Shown: positions 27,574 to 36,179, counted from the stretch's first letter. The stretch is DNA of 64,000 bases from Paraburkholderia acidipaludis NBRC 101816 (GCF_000684975.1 NZ_BAXZ01000001.1:174471-238470), one strand, 5' to 3'. The notes: generated by a model not told the origin, from the letters alone. Made by a program: numbers and translations.

Positions 27574-29528
27574 TGCGCCACCGGCGTGTTGTCCGAGCCG
27601 GAATCGGCCGGATTTTGACGCCGACGGCCGAGGCCGCGCTTGAGGTGCACCATCAGCAGCGAGATCGCGGCGGGCGTCACGCCCTGGATGCGCGACGCCT
27701 GGCCGATGGTTTCGGGTCGATGCTGCGTCAGCTTCTGGCGCACCTCGAACGACAGGCCCCGCACGTCGGCGTAGTCGATGCCCTCCGGCAGACGCGTGTT
27801 CTCTTGCGCGCCATTGCGCTCGATCTCGTCGGCCTGACGGTCGATATAGCCCTGATATTTGATGCCGATCTCGATCTGCTCCTTGATCTGGGCGAGCAGG
27901 ACCTCGTCGTCGGCCAGCGGTGCTTCGGGGCCGCATGCGCCGTCGCGCAAGCTGCATACGCCGTCGTAACTGACACCGGGACGGCGCAACAGATCGGCGA
28001 GGTTGTACTCACGGTCGATTGACTTACCGAGCAGCGCCGTCGCCTCTTCGGCGGACAGGATCTTGGGATTCACCCACGTCGACTTCAGGCGCTCTGTTTC
28101 ACGTGAAACAGCGTCGCGCTTGCGACTGAATGCCTCCCAGCGCGCGTCGTCGACCACGCCCAGTTCGCGGCCAATCTCCGTCAGGCGCATGTCCGCATTG
28201 TCTTCGCGAAGGCTCAGCCGGTATTCGGCACGGCTCGTGAACATGCGATACGGCTCCGAAACGCCCCGCGTCACCAGATCGTCGACCAGCACGCCCAGAT
28301 AGGCTTCATCGCGACGCGGGCACCATGCGTCTTTGCCCTGCACCTGCAGGCCCGCGTTGATCCCGGCGAGCAGGCCTTGTGCCGCGGCCTCTTCGTAGCC
28401 GGTCGTCCCGTTGATCTGGCCCGCAAAGAACAGGCCGTTGATTACCTTCGTTTCCAGCGACGCTTTCAGCCCGCGAGGATCGAAATAGTCATATTCGATC
28501 GCATAGCCCGGACGCAGGATGTGCGCGTGCTCGAGGCCGCGCATCGAATGCACGAGCTCCAGCTGGACGTCGAACGGCAGACTCGTCGAAATTCCGTTCG
28601 GGTAGAACTCGTTGGTCGTCAGCCCTTCCGGCTCGAGGAAAATCTGGTGCGATTCCTTCGAAGCGAAGCGGTGAATCTTGTCTTCGATCGACGGGCAGTA
28701 GCGCGGCCCCACCCCTTCGATCACGCCCGTGTACATGGGCGATCGATCGAGGCCGCCGCGGATGATGTCGTGCGTGCGCTCGTTCGTATGCGTGACCCAG
28801 CACGGAATCTGGCGCGGGTGCTGTTCGGCGCGACCGAGGAACGAGAACACCGGCACCGGATCGAGGTCGCCAGGCTGCTCTTCCAGCACGGAAAAGTCGA
28901 TCGTGCGGCCGTCGATACGCGGCGGCGTGCCCGTTTTCAAGCGCCCCTGCGGGAGCTTCAATTCCTTCAGGCGCGCCGAGAGCGTCACCGCCGCCGGGTC
29001 GCCGGCGCGGCCACCCGTGTAATTATTGAGACCCACGTGAATCTTGCCGTCGAGGAACGTCCCCGCCGTCAGCACGACAGCCCGGCTACGGAAGCGAATG
29101 CCGACCTGCGTCACCGCCCCGACCACGCGATCGCCCTCCACCATCAAATCCTCGACGGCCTGCTGGAATAGCCAGAGATTCGGCTGATTTTCCAGACGCC
29201 GACGGATCGCGGCCTTGTACAGGATGCGATCGGCCTGGGCACGCGTTGCCCGCACCGCCGGGCCCTTGGAGGAATTCAGGATACGGAACTGGATACCGCC
29301 TTCATCGGTGGCAGCCGCCATCGCGCCGCCTAAGGCATCGACTTCCTTTACCAGATGACCTTTGCCAATGCCGCCAATCGACGGATTGCAGCTCATCTGA
29401 CCGAGCGTCTCGATGTTGTGCGTGAGCAGAAGCGTCTTGACGCCCATGCGGGCGGCGGCAAGCGCTGCCTCGGTGCCGGCGTGACCGCCGCCGACGACGA
29501 TTACGTCAAACTCTGTGGGATAAAGCAT
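27570..29528 (-). CDS. mnmG: tRNA uridine-34 carboxymethylaminomethyl synthase subunit MnmG (GidA)
   Basis: A 652-residue FAD protein that works with MnmE to form the (carboxymethyl)aminomethyl group at wobble U34 of certain tRNAs. The FAD motif DVIVVGGGHAGTEAALAAAR starts the protein, CNPSIGGIGKGHLVKEVDAL follows, and the C-terminal helical domain has RPETIGQASRIQGVTPAAIS. It is the first gene of the unit leading to parAB. Unusually, its coding sequence contains a perfect parS (28095-28110). Confidence 0.98.
   Translation of the reverse strand: MLYPTEFDVIVVGGGHAGTEAALAAARMGVKTLLLTHNIETLGQMSCNPSIGGIGKGHLVKEVDALGGAMAAATDEGGIQFRILNSSKGPAVRATRAQADRILYKAAIRRRLENQPNLWLFQQAVEDLMVEGDRVVGAVTQVGIRFRSRAVVLTAGTFLDGKIHVGLNNYTGGRAGDPAAVTLSARLKELKLPQGRLKTGTPPRIDGRTIDFSVLEEQPGDLDPVPVFSFLGRAEQHPRQIPCWVTHTNERTHDIIRGGLDRSPMYTGVIEGVGPRYCPSIEDKIHRFASKESHQIFLEPEGLTTNEFYPNGISTSLPFDVQLELVHSMRGLEHAHILRPGYAIEYDYFDPRGLKASLETKVINGLFFAGQINGTTGYEEAAAQGLLAGINAGLQVQGKDAWCPRRDEAYLGVLVDDLVTRGVSEPYRMFTSRAEYRLSLREDNADMRLTEIGRELGVVDDARWEAFSRKRDAVSRETERLKSTWVNPKILSAEEATALLGKSIDREYNLADLLRRPGVSYDGVCSLRDGACGPEAPLADDEVLLAQIKEQIEIGIKYQGYIDRQADEIERNGAQENTRLPEGIDYADVRGLSFEVRQKLTQHRPETIGQASRIQGVTPAAISLLMVHLKRGLGRRRQNPADSGSDNTPVAQ
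28095..28110. promoter_or_regulatory. parS: parS site inside mnmG
   Basis: TGTTTCACGTGAAACA is a perfect 16 bp palindrome identical to the widespread chromosomal parS consensus, within mnmG codons. It would be bound by ParB encoded 2.1 kb downstream. Confidence 0.93.
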
Positions 29529-29655
29529 GGCCGGACCTCACGCACGGCAAACCCGCGTGAGCCTTCTCAGAAAAAATGGGATGGGCGAATTATAACGGTT
29601 TCGCGTTTTGCGCCGCTCACGCCCGAATTTTTGTCGACGCCCGGACGAAAAAAAC

Positions 29656-29679
29656 GGTGTGTTTCACGTGAAACACACC
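29656..29679. promoter_or_regulatory. parS: parS site upstream of mnmG
   Basis: The 16 bp parS consensus is at 29660-29675, extended to a 24 bp perfect palindrome (29656-29679). It lies in the 174 bp gap between mnmG and livF, about 1.56 kb from the copy inside mnmG. Confidence 0.95.
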
Positions 29680-29702
29680 GCTTCGTGAACAGCACAGAGT
29701 AC

Positions 29703-30461
29703 TCAGGCCGTCTTCTTCGCAAGGCCGAGATACGTTTCGATAACGCGAGGATTCTGCGCCAGTTCGCCCGCCGGCCCTTCCAGCGCCAGATCGCCGGTCT
29801 CCAGCACGTAGCCATAGTCCGAAATCTGCAGCGCCGCGCGCGCGTTCTGCTCGATCAGCAGCGTGGCGACGCCGGTCTGCCGCAGGGCGCTGATGATATG
29901 GAAGATCTCCTTGACGATCAGCGGCGCGAGACCGAGGCTCGGCTCGTCGAGCATCAGCAGGTCGGGCTTGCCCATGAGCGCCCGGCCGACGGCCAGCATC
30001 TGCCGCTCGCCGCCCGAGAGCGTCCCGGCCGCCTGCGCTCGCCGTTCCTTGAGCCTTGGAAATAGCTCGAATACGCGATCGAGTTGATCGAGGAAGTTGC
30101 GCTCGCCCGCCCGCTTGCGGCGATACGCGCCCAGCACGAGATTGTCCTCGACGGTCATCGTGGCGAACAGCTCGCGCTTTTCCGGCACGAGACACATGCC
30201 ACGCGCGACGCGTTCCTCGATCGGCAGCGCGCCCAACTCTTCGCCCAGATAGGCGATTCGCCCGCTCGCATGACCGGTGGCGGGCAGCGCGCCCATGATG
30301 GCGTTGAGCAAGGTGGACTTGCCGGCGCCATTCGGCCCGATCACCGAGACAATCTGCCCGGCACCCACCTTGATTGCCGCGTGGTGCAGCGCTTCGATCT
30401 TGCCGTAGCGAACCGAGAGACCGGAGACTTCCAGCACAGGAGTCATAGCGGCTTTCATCAT
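29703..30461 (-). CDS. livF: Liv-type ABC transporter ATPase LivF (system 1)
   Basis: A 252-residue nucleotide-binding subunit of a branched-chain amino-acid-type importer. Walker A is GPNGAGKST, the signature TLSGGERQMLAVGRAL, Walker B LLMLDEPSLGLAP, and the switch region LLIEQNARAAL has Gln for His, as is usual in LivF. The start ATG (30461) overlaps the stop of the fused permease-ATPase gene as ATGA (30458-30461); a second ATG follows immediately. It is the last gene of livK-livH-livMG-livF. Confidence 0.95.
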   Translation of the reverse strand: MMKAAMTPVLEVSGLSVRYGKIEALHHAAIKVGAGQIVSVIGPNGAGKSTLLNAIMGALPATGHASGRIAYLGEELGALPIEERVARGMCLVPEKRELFATMTVEDNLVLGAYRRKRAGERNFLDQLDRVFELFPRLKERRAQAAGTLSGGERQMLAVGRALMGKPDLLMLDEPSLGLAPLIVKEIFHIISALRQTGVATLLIEQNARAALQISDYGYVLETGDLALEGPAGELAQNPRVIETYLGLAKKTA

Positions 30462-32245
30462 TCCACCCCGCCCAGGTAAGCTTCGAGCACCGCCGGATCC
30501 TTCTGCACCTCCTCCGGCAGGCCTTCCGCGATTCGCGTACCGAACTCCATCACGACCAGCCGGTCCGTGAGGTTCATCACGAAATCCATATCGTGTTCCA
30601 CCAGCAGCACGCTCATCCCCTCTTCTCTCAGCTTGCGCAGCAGCCCGGCCAGTTGCTGCTTTTCCTGATAACGCAGGCCGGCCGCCGGTTCGTCGAGCAG
30701 CAGCAAGGTCGGGTCGCAACAGAGCGCGCGTGCGATTTCCAGAATCCGTTGCTGGCCAAGCGCGAGACTGCCTGCCTCTTCATACATATGCTGTTCGAGG
30801 CCAACGCGCCGGAGTTGCCTCGCCGCCTCGCTCATCAGCCGCCCCTCCTCGGTGGCGTTGAGCTTCGCGACGCTGCGCAGCACGCCCGCGTGGCCACGCA
30901 GATGCGCACCGATCGCGACGTTCTCCAGCACCGTCATCGTCGGGAGCAGCTTGACGTGCTGGAACGTGCGGCCGATGCCGCGTGCGACGATTTCACGTGA
31001 AGTCAGTCGGTCGATACGTTCGCCGCGGAACGTGATCTCGCCGCTCGTAGGCTCCAGCACGCCGGTCACCAGATTGAAGGTAGTCGATTTGCCCGCCCCG
31101 TTCGGGCCGATCAGGCCGATGATCTGGCCGGCGCGCACCTCGAAACTCACGTCGTTGACGGCGACCAGGCCGCCGAACTGCTTGCGCGCCTTGTCGACCG
31201 TGAGCAACAGCTCCCCGGCGGCAGGTTTGCTGCGCTGCGGCAACGGATCGGCATGATCGGGCACATGGGCCTGCGAGCCGCGCGGGAAGAATCGCGCGAC
31301 GAATGGCCAGACGCCGCGCCGCGCATACTGCAGCAGCAGCACCATCAGAATGCCGAACACGATGATCTCGAAGTTGCCGTTCTCGCCCAGCAGCTTCGGC
31401 AGGAGGGTCTGCAGCCAGTCCTGCAGCACGGTCAGGATCGCCGCGCCCAGCACCGCGCCCCACACGTGCGCCACACCGCCTACCACCGCCATGAACAGAT
31501 ACTCGATGCCGTGGTTCAGGCCGAACGGCGTCGGGTTCACGGCCCGCTGCAAATGGGCGTACAGGAAGCCGGAGACGGCCGCGAGCACCGCCGCATAGAC
31601 GAAGATGACGACGCGCATCCACGCCGTGTTGACGCCCATCGCCTCGGCCATCAAGCCGCCGCCGCGCAGCGCGCGAATGGCGCGCCCGGCGCGGCTATTC
31701 AGCAGATTTTGAACAGAAACGACCGAGAGCAGCACGACAGCCCAGATCAGGTAATAAATGTGGCGCCCCGAATCGAGCTCGACGCCGAACACACTAAGCG
31801 CCGGAATGCCGTTGATGCCGTCGTACTTGCCGAGCGCGTCGAGATTGCCGAACAGGAAGTAAAGCGCCAGCCCCCAGGCAATCGTGCCGAGCGGCAGGAA
31901 GTGCCCGGAGAGCCGCATCGTCACGAGCCCCAGCACGAGCGCCACGAGCGCCGTCACCACCACGCCGGCAATCAACGCGAACCACGGCGAAATGCCGTAC
32001 TGGGTCGTGAGATACGCCGTGGCATACGCGCCGATTCCGACAAAGGCCGCCTGCCCGAAGCTCGTCATCCCGCCAATGCCGGTCAAGAGCACGAGCCCGA
32101 TCGCGACGATCGCATAGAGGCCGATGTAGTTCAGCAGCGTGATCCAGTACTCGGGCATGTGCACGGGATTGGGCAGCACCGGCAGCACGAACATGACGAT
32201 CAGAAACAGCCAGAAGAAGCGGTTGCGCAAGAGGATCTGTTTCAT
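30458..32245 (-). CDS. Fused Liv permease-ATPase (LivM-LivG), system 1
   Basis: A 595-residue fusion. Residues 1 to about 320 are a LivM-type permease with about nine membrane segments and the motif LTGIGGMTSFGQAAFVGIG. A short linker (HVPDHADPLPQRSK) leads into a LivG-type ATPase from about residue 345. The ATPase has Walker A GPNGAGKST, signature LALGQQRILEIARAL (Ala-Leu for the usual Ser-Tyr/Gly) and Walker B LLLLDEPAAGLR. The frame is continuous, so this is a real fusion. It starts 4 bp after livH and is coupled to livF. The fusion fixes a 1:1 ratio of permease to ATPase. Confidence 0.93.
   Translation of the reverse strand: MKQILLRNRFFWLFLIVMFVLPVLPNPVHMPEYWITLLNYIGLYAIVAIGLVLLTGIGGMTSFGQAAFVGIGAYATAYLTTQYGISPWFALIAGVVVTALVALVLGLVTMRLSGHFLPLGTIAWGLALYFLFGNLDALGKYDGINGIPALSVFGVELDSGRHIYYLIWAVVLLSVVSVQNLLNSRAGRAIRALRGGGLMAEAMGVNTAWMRVVIFVYAAVLAAVSGFLYAHLQRAVNPTPFGLNHGIEYLFMAVVGGVAHVWGAVLGAAILTVLQDWLQTLLPKLLGENGNFEIIVFGILMVLLLQYARRGVWPFVARFFPRGSQAHVPDHADPLPQRSKPAAGELLLTVDKARKQFGGLVAVNDVSFEVRAGQIIGLIGPNGAGKSTTFNLVTGVLEPTSGEITFRGERIDRLTSREIVARGIGRTFQHVKLLPTMTVLENVAIGAHLRGHAGVLRSVAKLNATEEGRLMSEAARQLRRVGLEQHMYEEAGSLALGQQRILEIARALCCDPTLLLLDEPAAGLRYQEKQQLAGLLRKLREEGMSVLLVEHDMDFVMNLTDRLVVMEFGTRIAEGLPEEVQKDPAVLEAYLGGVE
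30989..31004. promoter_or_regulatory. Degenerate parS-like palindrome
   Basis: GATTTCACGTGAAGTC matches the parS consensus at 11 of 16 positions, including the central TTTCACGTGAA core. It is inside the fused permease-ATPase gene. It may be chance or a weak ParB site. Confidence 0.25.
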
Positions 32246-32249
32246 CGCC

Positions 32250-33305
32250 TCACTCCTCCTCTTCTTCGGTGTGCGGCGTCGCGAAACTGCGCCACAGCAG
32301 CACGGGAATGATGAGCGTGAACACGATCACTTCCTTCCAGGAACTGGCCCAGAACGACGAATACGATTCGAGCAGCCCGACGAACACCGACCCCGCGGCG
32401 GCCAACGGATAGCTCACGAGCCCGCCGATGATCGCGCCCACGAAGCCCTTCAGGCCGATCAGGAAACCCGAGTCGTAGTAGATCGTGGTAAGCGGCGCGA
32501 CGAGGATGCCGCACAGCGCGCCGAGCCCCGCGGCGAGCGTGAACGCAAGCCGCCCGGCCTGCGCCGTGCCGATGCCCACCAGCCGCGCGCCGAGCCGGTT
32601 CACGGCCGTGGCGCGCAACGCCTTGCCCGGGATCGTGCGGTCGAAATAGATGTACAACGCAACGATCAGCACGGCGGCCGAGCCGATCACCCAAAGGCTC
32701 TGCCCCGAGATCGAAAGGCTGCCGACGTTGAACGTGGCATCGGAAAACGCACTGGTGCGCGAGCCTTCGGCCCCGAACATCACAAGGCCGAGCCCGACCA
32801 TGGCGAAGTGCACCGCCACCGCAACGATGAGCAGCAGCAGCGTTGCCGCCTCCGCAATCGGCTCATAGGCCAGCCGGTAAATGAACGGCCCCATCGGCAC
32901 GACGATCGCGAGCGTGAGCGCGATCTGCGCGAGCATCGGCAGCGGCTCGGCAGCCACGCTGCGCGTGAGCGCATAGAGCGCGAGGGGAAACAGCAGATAC
33001 TTGCCCGCGAGCGTCACGAGCGTGCGCGCCGCGTACCGCCGCCGCTCGGCGTGCCGCACGAGCCCTGCGACCTCCACGACGAAGCAGGCCGCGCCAAGCG
33101 CCACCAGAAGCCAGCAAGTGGCCGGAAACTTCTGCGACTGCAGCGCCGCGAGCGTGAGTGCGCCATAGGAGACGAACTCGCCTTGCGGAATGAAGATCAC
33201 CCGCGTGACGGAAAACACCAGCACCAGCGCAAGCGCGAGCAGCGCGTAGATGGCACCCGTGGTGATGCCGTCTTGCGCGAGGATCGCGGCGATCGATAAA
33301 TCCAT
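32250..33305 (-). CDS. livH: Liv-type ABC permease LivH (system 1)
   Basis: A 351-residue inner-membrane permease with about nine hydrophobic segments. The family region GAIYALLALALVLVFSVTRVIFIPQGEF is read at the N-terminus (cited in parts: GAIYALLALAL, FIPQGEF), and KGFVGAIIGGLVSYPLA near the end is typical. It carries an insertion of about 50 residues after the second segment compared with ordinary LivH, rich in Arg and Ala. The ATG at 33305 follows GAGGGG. It ends with five Glu residues, 4 bp before the fused LivMG gene. Confidence 0.88.
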   Translation of the reverse strand: MDLSIAAILAQDGITTGAIYALLALALVLVFSVTRVIFIPQGEFVSYGALTLAALQSQKFPATCWLLVALGAACFVVEVAGLVRHAERRRYAARTLVTLAGKYLLFPLALYALTRSVAAEPLPMLAQIALTLAIVVPMGPFIYRLAYEPIAEAATLLLLIVAVAVHFAMVGLGLVMFGAEGSRTSAFSDATFNVGSLSISGQSLWVIGSAAVLIVALYIYFDRTIPGKALRATAVNRLGARLVGIGTAQAGRLAFTLAAGLGALCGILVAPLTTIYYDSGFLIGLKGFVGAIIGGLVSYPLAAAGSVFVGLLESYSSFWASSWKEVIVFTLIIPVLLWRSFATPHTEEEEE

Positions 33306-33465
33306 ACACCCCTCTTCCTGGAACCCAGTCAGCCTGGAACGTCGAGCAACGGACATGCGCAACGGCAGGACAGCGCGAACGCGCCGTCCGGCGGGATACG
33401 GCAAGCATGCATCATGGAGCCGTCCTCACGCGGACGGGACGGCCCCGATCACGCGAGAAGCGGCA

Positions 33466-34632
33466 TTAGTCGCCCTGCAGCTTCCACTTGCCGTCGACGA
33501 CCTCCACGATCACGCGGGCACGGTCGTCGAGACCGTTGTGATCGGTGGGCGTCGTGTTCATGATGCCGTGCGAGAGCGGCAGTTCCTTGATGTTTTCGAG
33601 CGCGCCGCGCAGCGCGACGCGGAACGCTTCGGTGCCGGGCTGACCCGACTTCAGCGCAACCGGAATCGCACGCTCGAGCATCTGGCCGGCATCCCACGCA
33701 TGACCGCCGAAGGTTGCGACGGAACCGGCGCCGTAAGCCTTCTCATAAGCCGCCTTGTAGGCCAGCGCCGACTTCTTGACCGGATTCGAATCCGGCAGCT
33801 GGTCGGCCACCAGGATCGGACCAGCCGGCAGCAGTTCGCCGTCGCAGTCCTTGCCGCAAACGCGCAGGAAGTCGTTGTTCGCTACCCCGTGCGTCTGATA
33901 GATCTTGCCCTTGTAGCCGCGGTCCTTCAGCGTCGTCGCGGGCAGCGCCGAAGGGGTGCCCGACCCGGCGATCAGCACCGCGTCCGGATTCGCCGACATG
34001 AGCTTGAGCGCCTGCCCCGTCACCGACGAGTCGGTGCGGTTGAAGCGCTCGGTCTCCACGATCTTGAGGTTGTGCTTCGCCGCCGCCGCGCTGAACTCCT
34101 TGAGCCAGCTGTCGCCATAGGCGTCCGTGAAGCCGATGAAGCCCACCGTCTTCACGCCGTGCTTCTGCATGTAGCCGGCAATCGCATCCGCCATCAAGCT
34201 GTCGTTCTGCGGCGGCTTGAACGCCCATTTGCGCTTGTCGTCCATCGGCTGAATGATCGCCGTGGAAGCCGCGAGCGAGATCATCGGCGTCTTGCCCTGC
34301 TCGACCACGTCGAGCATCGCCAGCGAATTCGGCGTCACCGACGAACCGATGATCGCGTCCACGTGATCCTCGTCGATCAGCTTGTGCGTGTTCTGCACGG
34401 CCTTGCTGGTGTCCGACGCGTCGTCGAGCACGATGTACTGCACGCTCTTGCCCGCGATCTCCTTCGGCAGCAGCGCGATGGTGTTTTTCTCGGGAATGCC
34501 GAGCGACGCTGCCGGCCCCGTTGCCGAAAGCGTCACGCCGATCTTCACCTGCGCGAGCGCCCCGCCGGCGCACCCCATCAGCGCCGCTGCGAGTCCGGCG
34601 CTCACCGCCTTCAATGCCCACTTCGTTTTCAT
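33466..34632 (-). CDS. livK: Liv-type substrate-binding protein (system 1)
   Basis: A 388-residue periplasmic binding protein. The signal peptide is KTKWALKAVSAGLAAALMGCAGGALA; the mature protein starts QVKIGVTLSATGPAASLGIP. The LMGC sequence inside the hydrophobic stretch could also be a lipobox. The ATG at 34632 follows GGAGACGC. It is the first gene of a four-gene liv operon, 160 bp before livH. An upstream 38-codon frame stops in TAATG over this start. Amino-acid specificity is not readable. Confidence 0.9.
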   Translation of the reverse strand: MKTKWALKAVSAGLAAALMGCAGGALAQVKIGVTLSATGPAASLGIPEKNTIALLPKEIAGKSVQYIVLDDASDTSKAVQNTHKLIDEDHVDAIIGSSVTPNSLAMLDVVEQGKTPMISLAASTAIIQPMDDKRKWAFKPPQNDSLMADAIAGYMQKHGVKTVGFIGFTDAYGDSWLKEFSAAAAKHNLKIVETERFNRTDSSVTGQALKLMSANPDAVLIAGSGTPSALPATTLKDRGYKGKIYQTHGVANNDFLRVCGKDCDGELLPAGPILVADQLPDSNPVKKSALAYKAAYEKAYGAGSVATFGGHAWDAGQMLERAIPVALKSGQPGTEAFRVALRGALENIKELPLSHGIMNTTPTDHNGLDDRARVIVEVVDGKWKLQGD

Positions 34633-34634
34633 TA

Positions 34635-34749
34635 CGCGTCTCCAAACGCCTGGTTTGCGTGTCGATTGACCCGGCACCAATCACTAACATATTCGTAAAT
34701 TGGTGTTGGCCTTTGAGTGTAGTAACCGGCATCGCGCGTGTAACGCATG
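34635..34749 (-). CDS. Possible 38-aa leader peptide before livK
   Basis: An ATG at 34749 with AGGG upstream opens 38 codons (MRYTRDAGYYTQRPTPIYEY...NQAFGDA) and its TAA overlaps the livK ATG as TAATG. The overlap suggests coupled translation. The peptide is rich in Tyr, Arg and Thr and resembles nothing I know. It could equally be chance. Confidence 0.25.
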
Positions 34750-34787
34750 GTTTTCCCTGCCTGTGCGCGTCTTGCTTGCGCACGCAA

Positions 34788-34823
34788 CAAAAAAGGCACG
34801 ACGGAGAACCGTCGTGCCTTTCT
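34788..34823 (-). terminator. Leftward terminator 2 upstream of livK
   Basis: AAAGGCACGACGG and CCGTCGTGCCTTT form a 13 bp perfect stem with an AGAA loop. On the minus strand it is followed by TTTTTT. It lies about 155 bp before livK. Confidence 0.85.
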
Positions 34824-34905
34824 GGCGATGCTGCTGCGGGTCGGATTCATGATCGCGGGTACTGCCAGTTCGCAGTGCCGCCGGGATGGAAAATCGTCGG
34901 CTAAA

Positions 34906-34942
34906 ATAAAAAGCGCTGTTGGACTTTAGTCCAACAGCGCTT
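34906..34942 (-). terminator. Leftward terminator 1 upstream of livK
   Basis: AAGCGCTGTTGGACT (34911-34925) pairs perfectly with AGTCCAACAGCGCTT (34928-34942). On the minus strand TTTTTATTTT follows. This is one of the strongest terminators in the window. Confidence 0.92.
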
Positions 34943-35012
34943 CCTTGTCCGGGCACTTTGTGCCTCAGTTGTCTCCTCGTTCTCCACCTGCAAATTCGGT
35001 GCATCAGAACTA
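34906..35012 (-). ncRNA. Candidate small RNA or attenuated leader, about 105 nt
   Basis: Between a 17 bp-spaced promoter and a strong terminator the minus strand encodes about 105 nt without a reading frame. It contains the purine-rich stretch GGTGGAGAACGAGGAGA, a small hairpin GGCAC-AAA-GTGCC, and a 13-15 bp terminator stem. I recognise no riboswitch class. It may be an independent small RNA or the 5' part of a livK leader. Confidence 0.5.
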
Positions 35013-35018
35013 GGTGAG

Positions 35019-35047
35019 ACTTTAAACTTCGGGCCCCTAGCCTACAA
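35019..35047 (-). promoter_or_regulatory. Predicted promoter of the candidate RNA/liv leader
   Basis: Minus strand TTGTAG (35042-35047), 17 bp spacer, TAAAGT (35019-35024). Each hexamer matches consensus at four positions. The expected start is near 35012. Confidence 0.45.
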
Positions 35048-35207
35048 CTAGCATTTACCCTAGTGGTGCAGCGCAGCACCGAATTGGGGCGCACCGACAC
35101 CATTTTGTCTTACCGAAATCCGACCCGCGAGCGCGAGCGTACACGAGAATTCGTTCATCCGCAGCGCGGCTCGCAGCCCTCATGTCTGCAACGCCGGCTA
35201 TGCGGCA

Positions 35208-36179
35208 TCAGACCCGCAAGGGCTTCACGCGCGCGACGATCTCGCCCACGATGCCGCGCCGGAAAACCAGCACGCACGCAATGAAGATCAGGCCCGTAAC
35301 GATGGTTGCGGACTCCCCGAGCGAGTTGAACCAGCCCACGCCCGTCAGCGAAGCCAGCGCACCGCCGATATCGCCCAGCCGGTCCTCGAGCGAAACGATC
35401 AGCGCCGCGCCCAGCAGCGGCCCGACCAGCGTGCCCATGCCGCCCACGAGCGTCATCAGGATCACGAGGCCGGACATGGTCCAGTAGGCGTCGCCCAGCG
35501 TCTCGAAACCGAGCACGAGCACCTTGAGCGACCCCGCAAGACCTGCGAGGCCCGCGGAGAGCACGTATGCGAGCAGCTTGAAGCGGTCGGTGTCGTAGCC
35601 GAGCGAAACGGCGCGCGGTTCGTTCTCCTTGATCGCGGCGAGCACCTGCCCGAACGGCGAGTGCACGACCCGAACGATGAACAGGAACGCGAGCGCCATG
35701 ACGACAAGCACGACGTAATACAGCACGAGATCCGACGAAAGCGACAGGAGGCCGAACAGCTTGCCGCGCGGCACCGCCTGCAAGCCGTCTTCGCCGTGCG
35801 TAAACGGCGCCTGCAGATAGATGAAATAGATCATCTGCGCGAGCGCGAGCGTCACCATCGCGAAGTAGATGCCCTGGCGGCGGATCGCGAAGATGCCGGT
35901 TACGAGGCCGAGCAGCGTCGCAGCCAGAGTGCCCGTGAGCACGCCGAGTTCGGGCGTGAAGTTGAGCGACTGCATCGTGTAGCCGGTGAGGTAGCCGGCC
36001 GTCGAGAGAAACATCGCGTGCCCGAACGAGAGCAGCCCCGTGTAACCGATCAGCAGATTGAACGCGGCAGCGAAGAGCCCGAAGCACAACACCTTCATCA
36101 CGAAGAGCGGGTACACCCCGGCCAGCGGCGCGAGCAGCAGGCCGACCAGCAGCAGTCCATAAAGCGCTTTTCTTTGCAT
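35208..36179 (-). CDS. livM: Liv-type ABC permease LivM (system 2)
   Basis: A 323-residue permease with about ten membrane segments. The family motif LLIGYTGLLSFGHAMFLSTA and the EAA-like loop NEPRAVSLGYDTDRFK are present. Its ATG (36177-36179) overlaps the livH stop as TGATG, so the two are coupled. It is the last gene of the second liv operon (G-F-K-H-M). Confidence 0.95.
   Translation of the reverse strand: MQRKALYGLLLVGLLLAPLAGVYPLFVMKVLCFGLFAAAFNLLIGYTGLLSFGHAMFLSTAGYLTGYTMQSLNFTPELGVLTGTLAATLLGLVTGIFAIRRQGIYFAMVTLALAQMIYFIYLQAPFTHGEDGLQAVPRGKLFGLLSLSSDLVLYYVVLVVMALAFLFIVRVVHSPFGQVLAAIKENEPRAVSLGYDTDRFKLLAYVLSAGLAGLAGSLKVLVLGFETLGDAYWTMSGLVILMTLVGGMGTLVGPLLGAALIVSLEDRLGDIGGALASLTGVGWFNSLGESATIVTGLIFIACVLVFRRGIVGEIVARVKPLRV

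Larger units (their letters stand above)
34633..35207. other. 575 bp leader region between the two liv systems
   Basis: No conventional gene. It holds, from right to left, a promoter, an approximately 105 nt candidate RNA, two leftward terminators and a 38-codon open frame leading into livK. Together they suggest a regulated leader or an independent small RNA. Confidence 0.55.

Noticed and set aside
28095..28110. Reading the TTTCACGTGAAA palindrome as a LacI or E-box-type operator
   Set aside because: The 16 bp match to parS is exact and parB is close by; no relevant regulator is present.
34632..34850. 72-codon minus-strand frame upstream of livK
   Set aside because: It runs straight through a strong terminator stem. 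Only the inner 38-codon frame ending in TAATG is kept as a low-confidence call.
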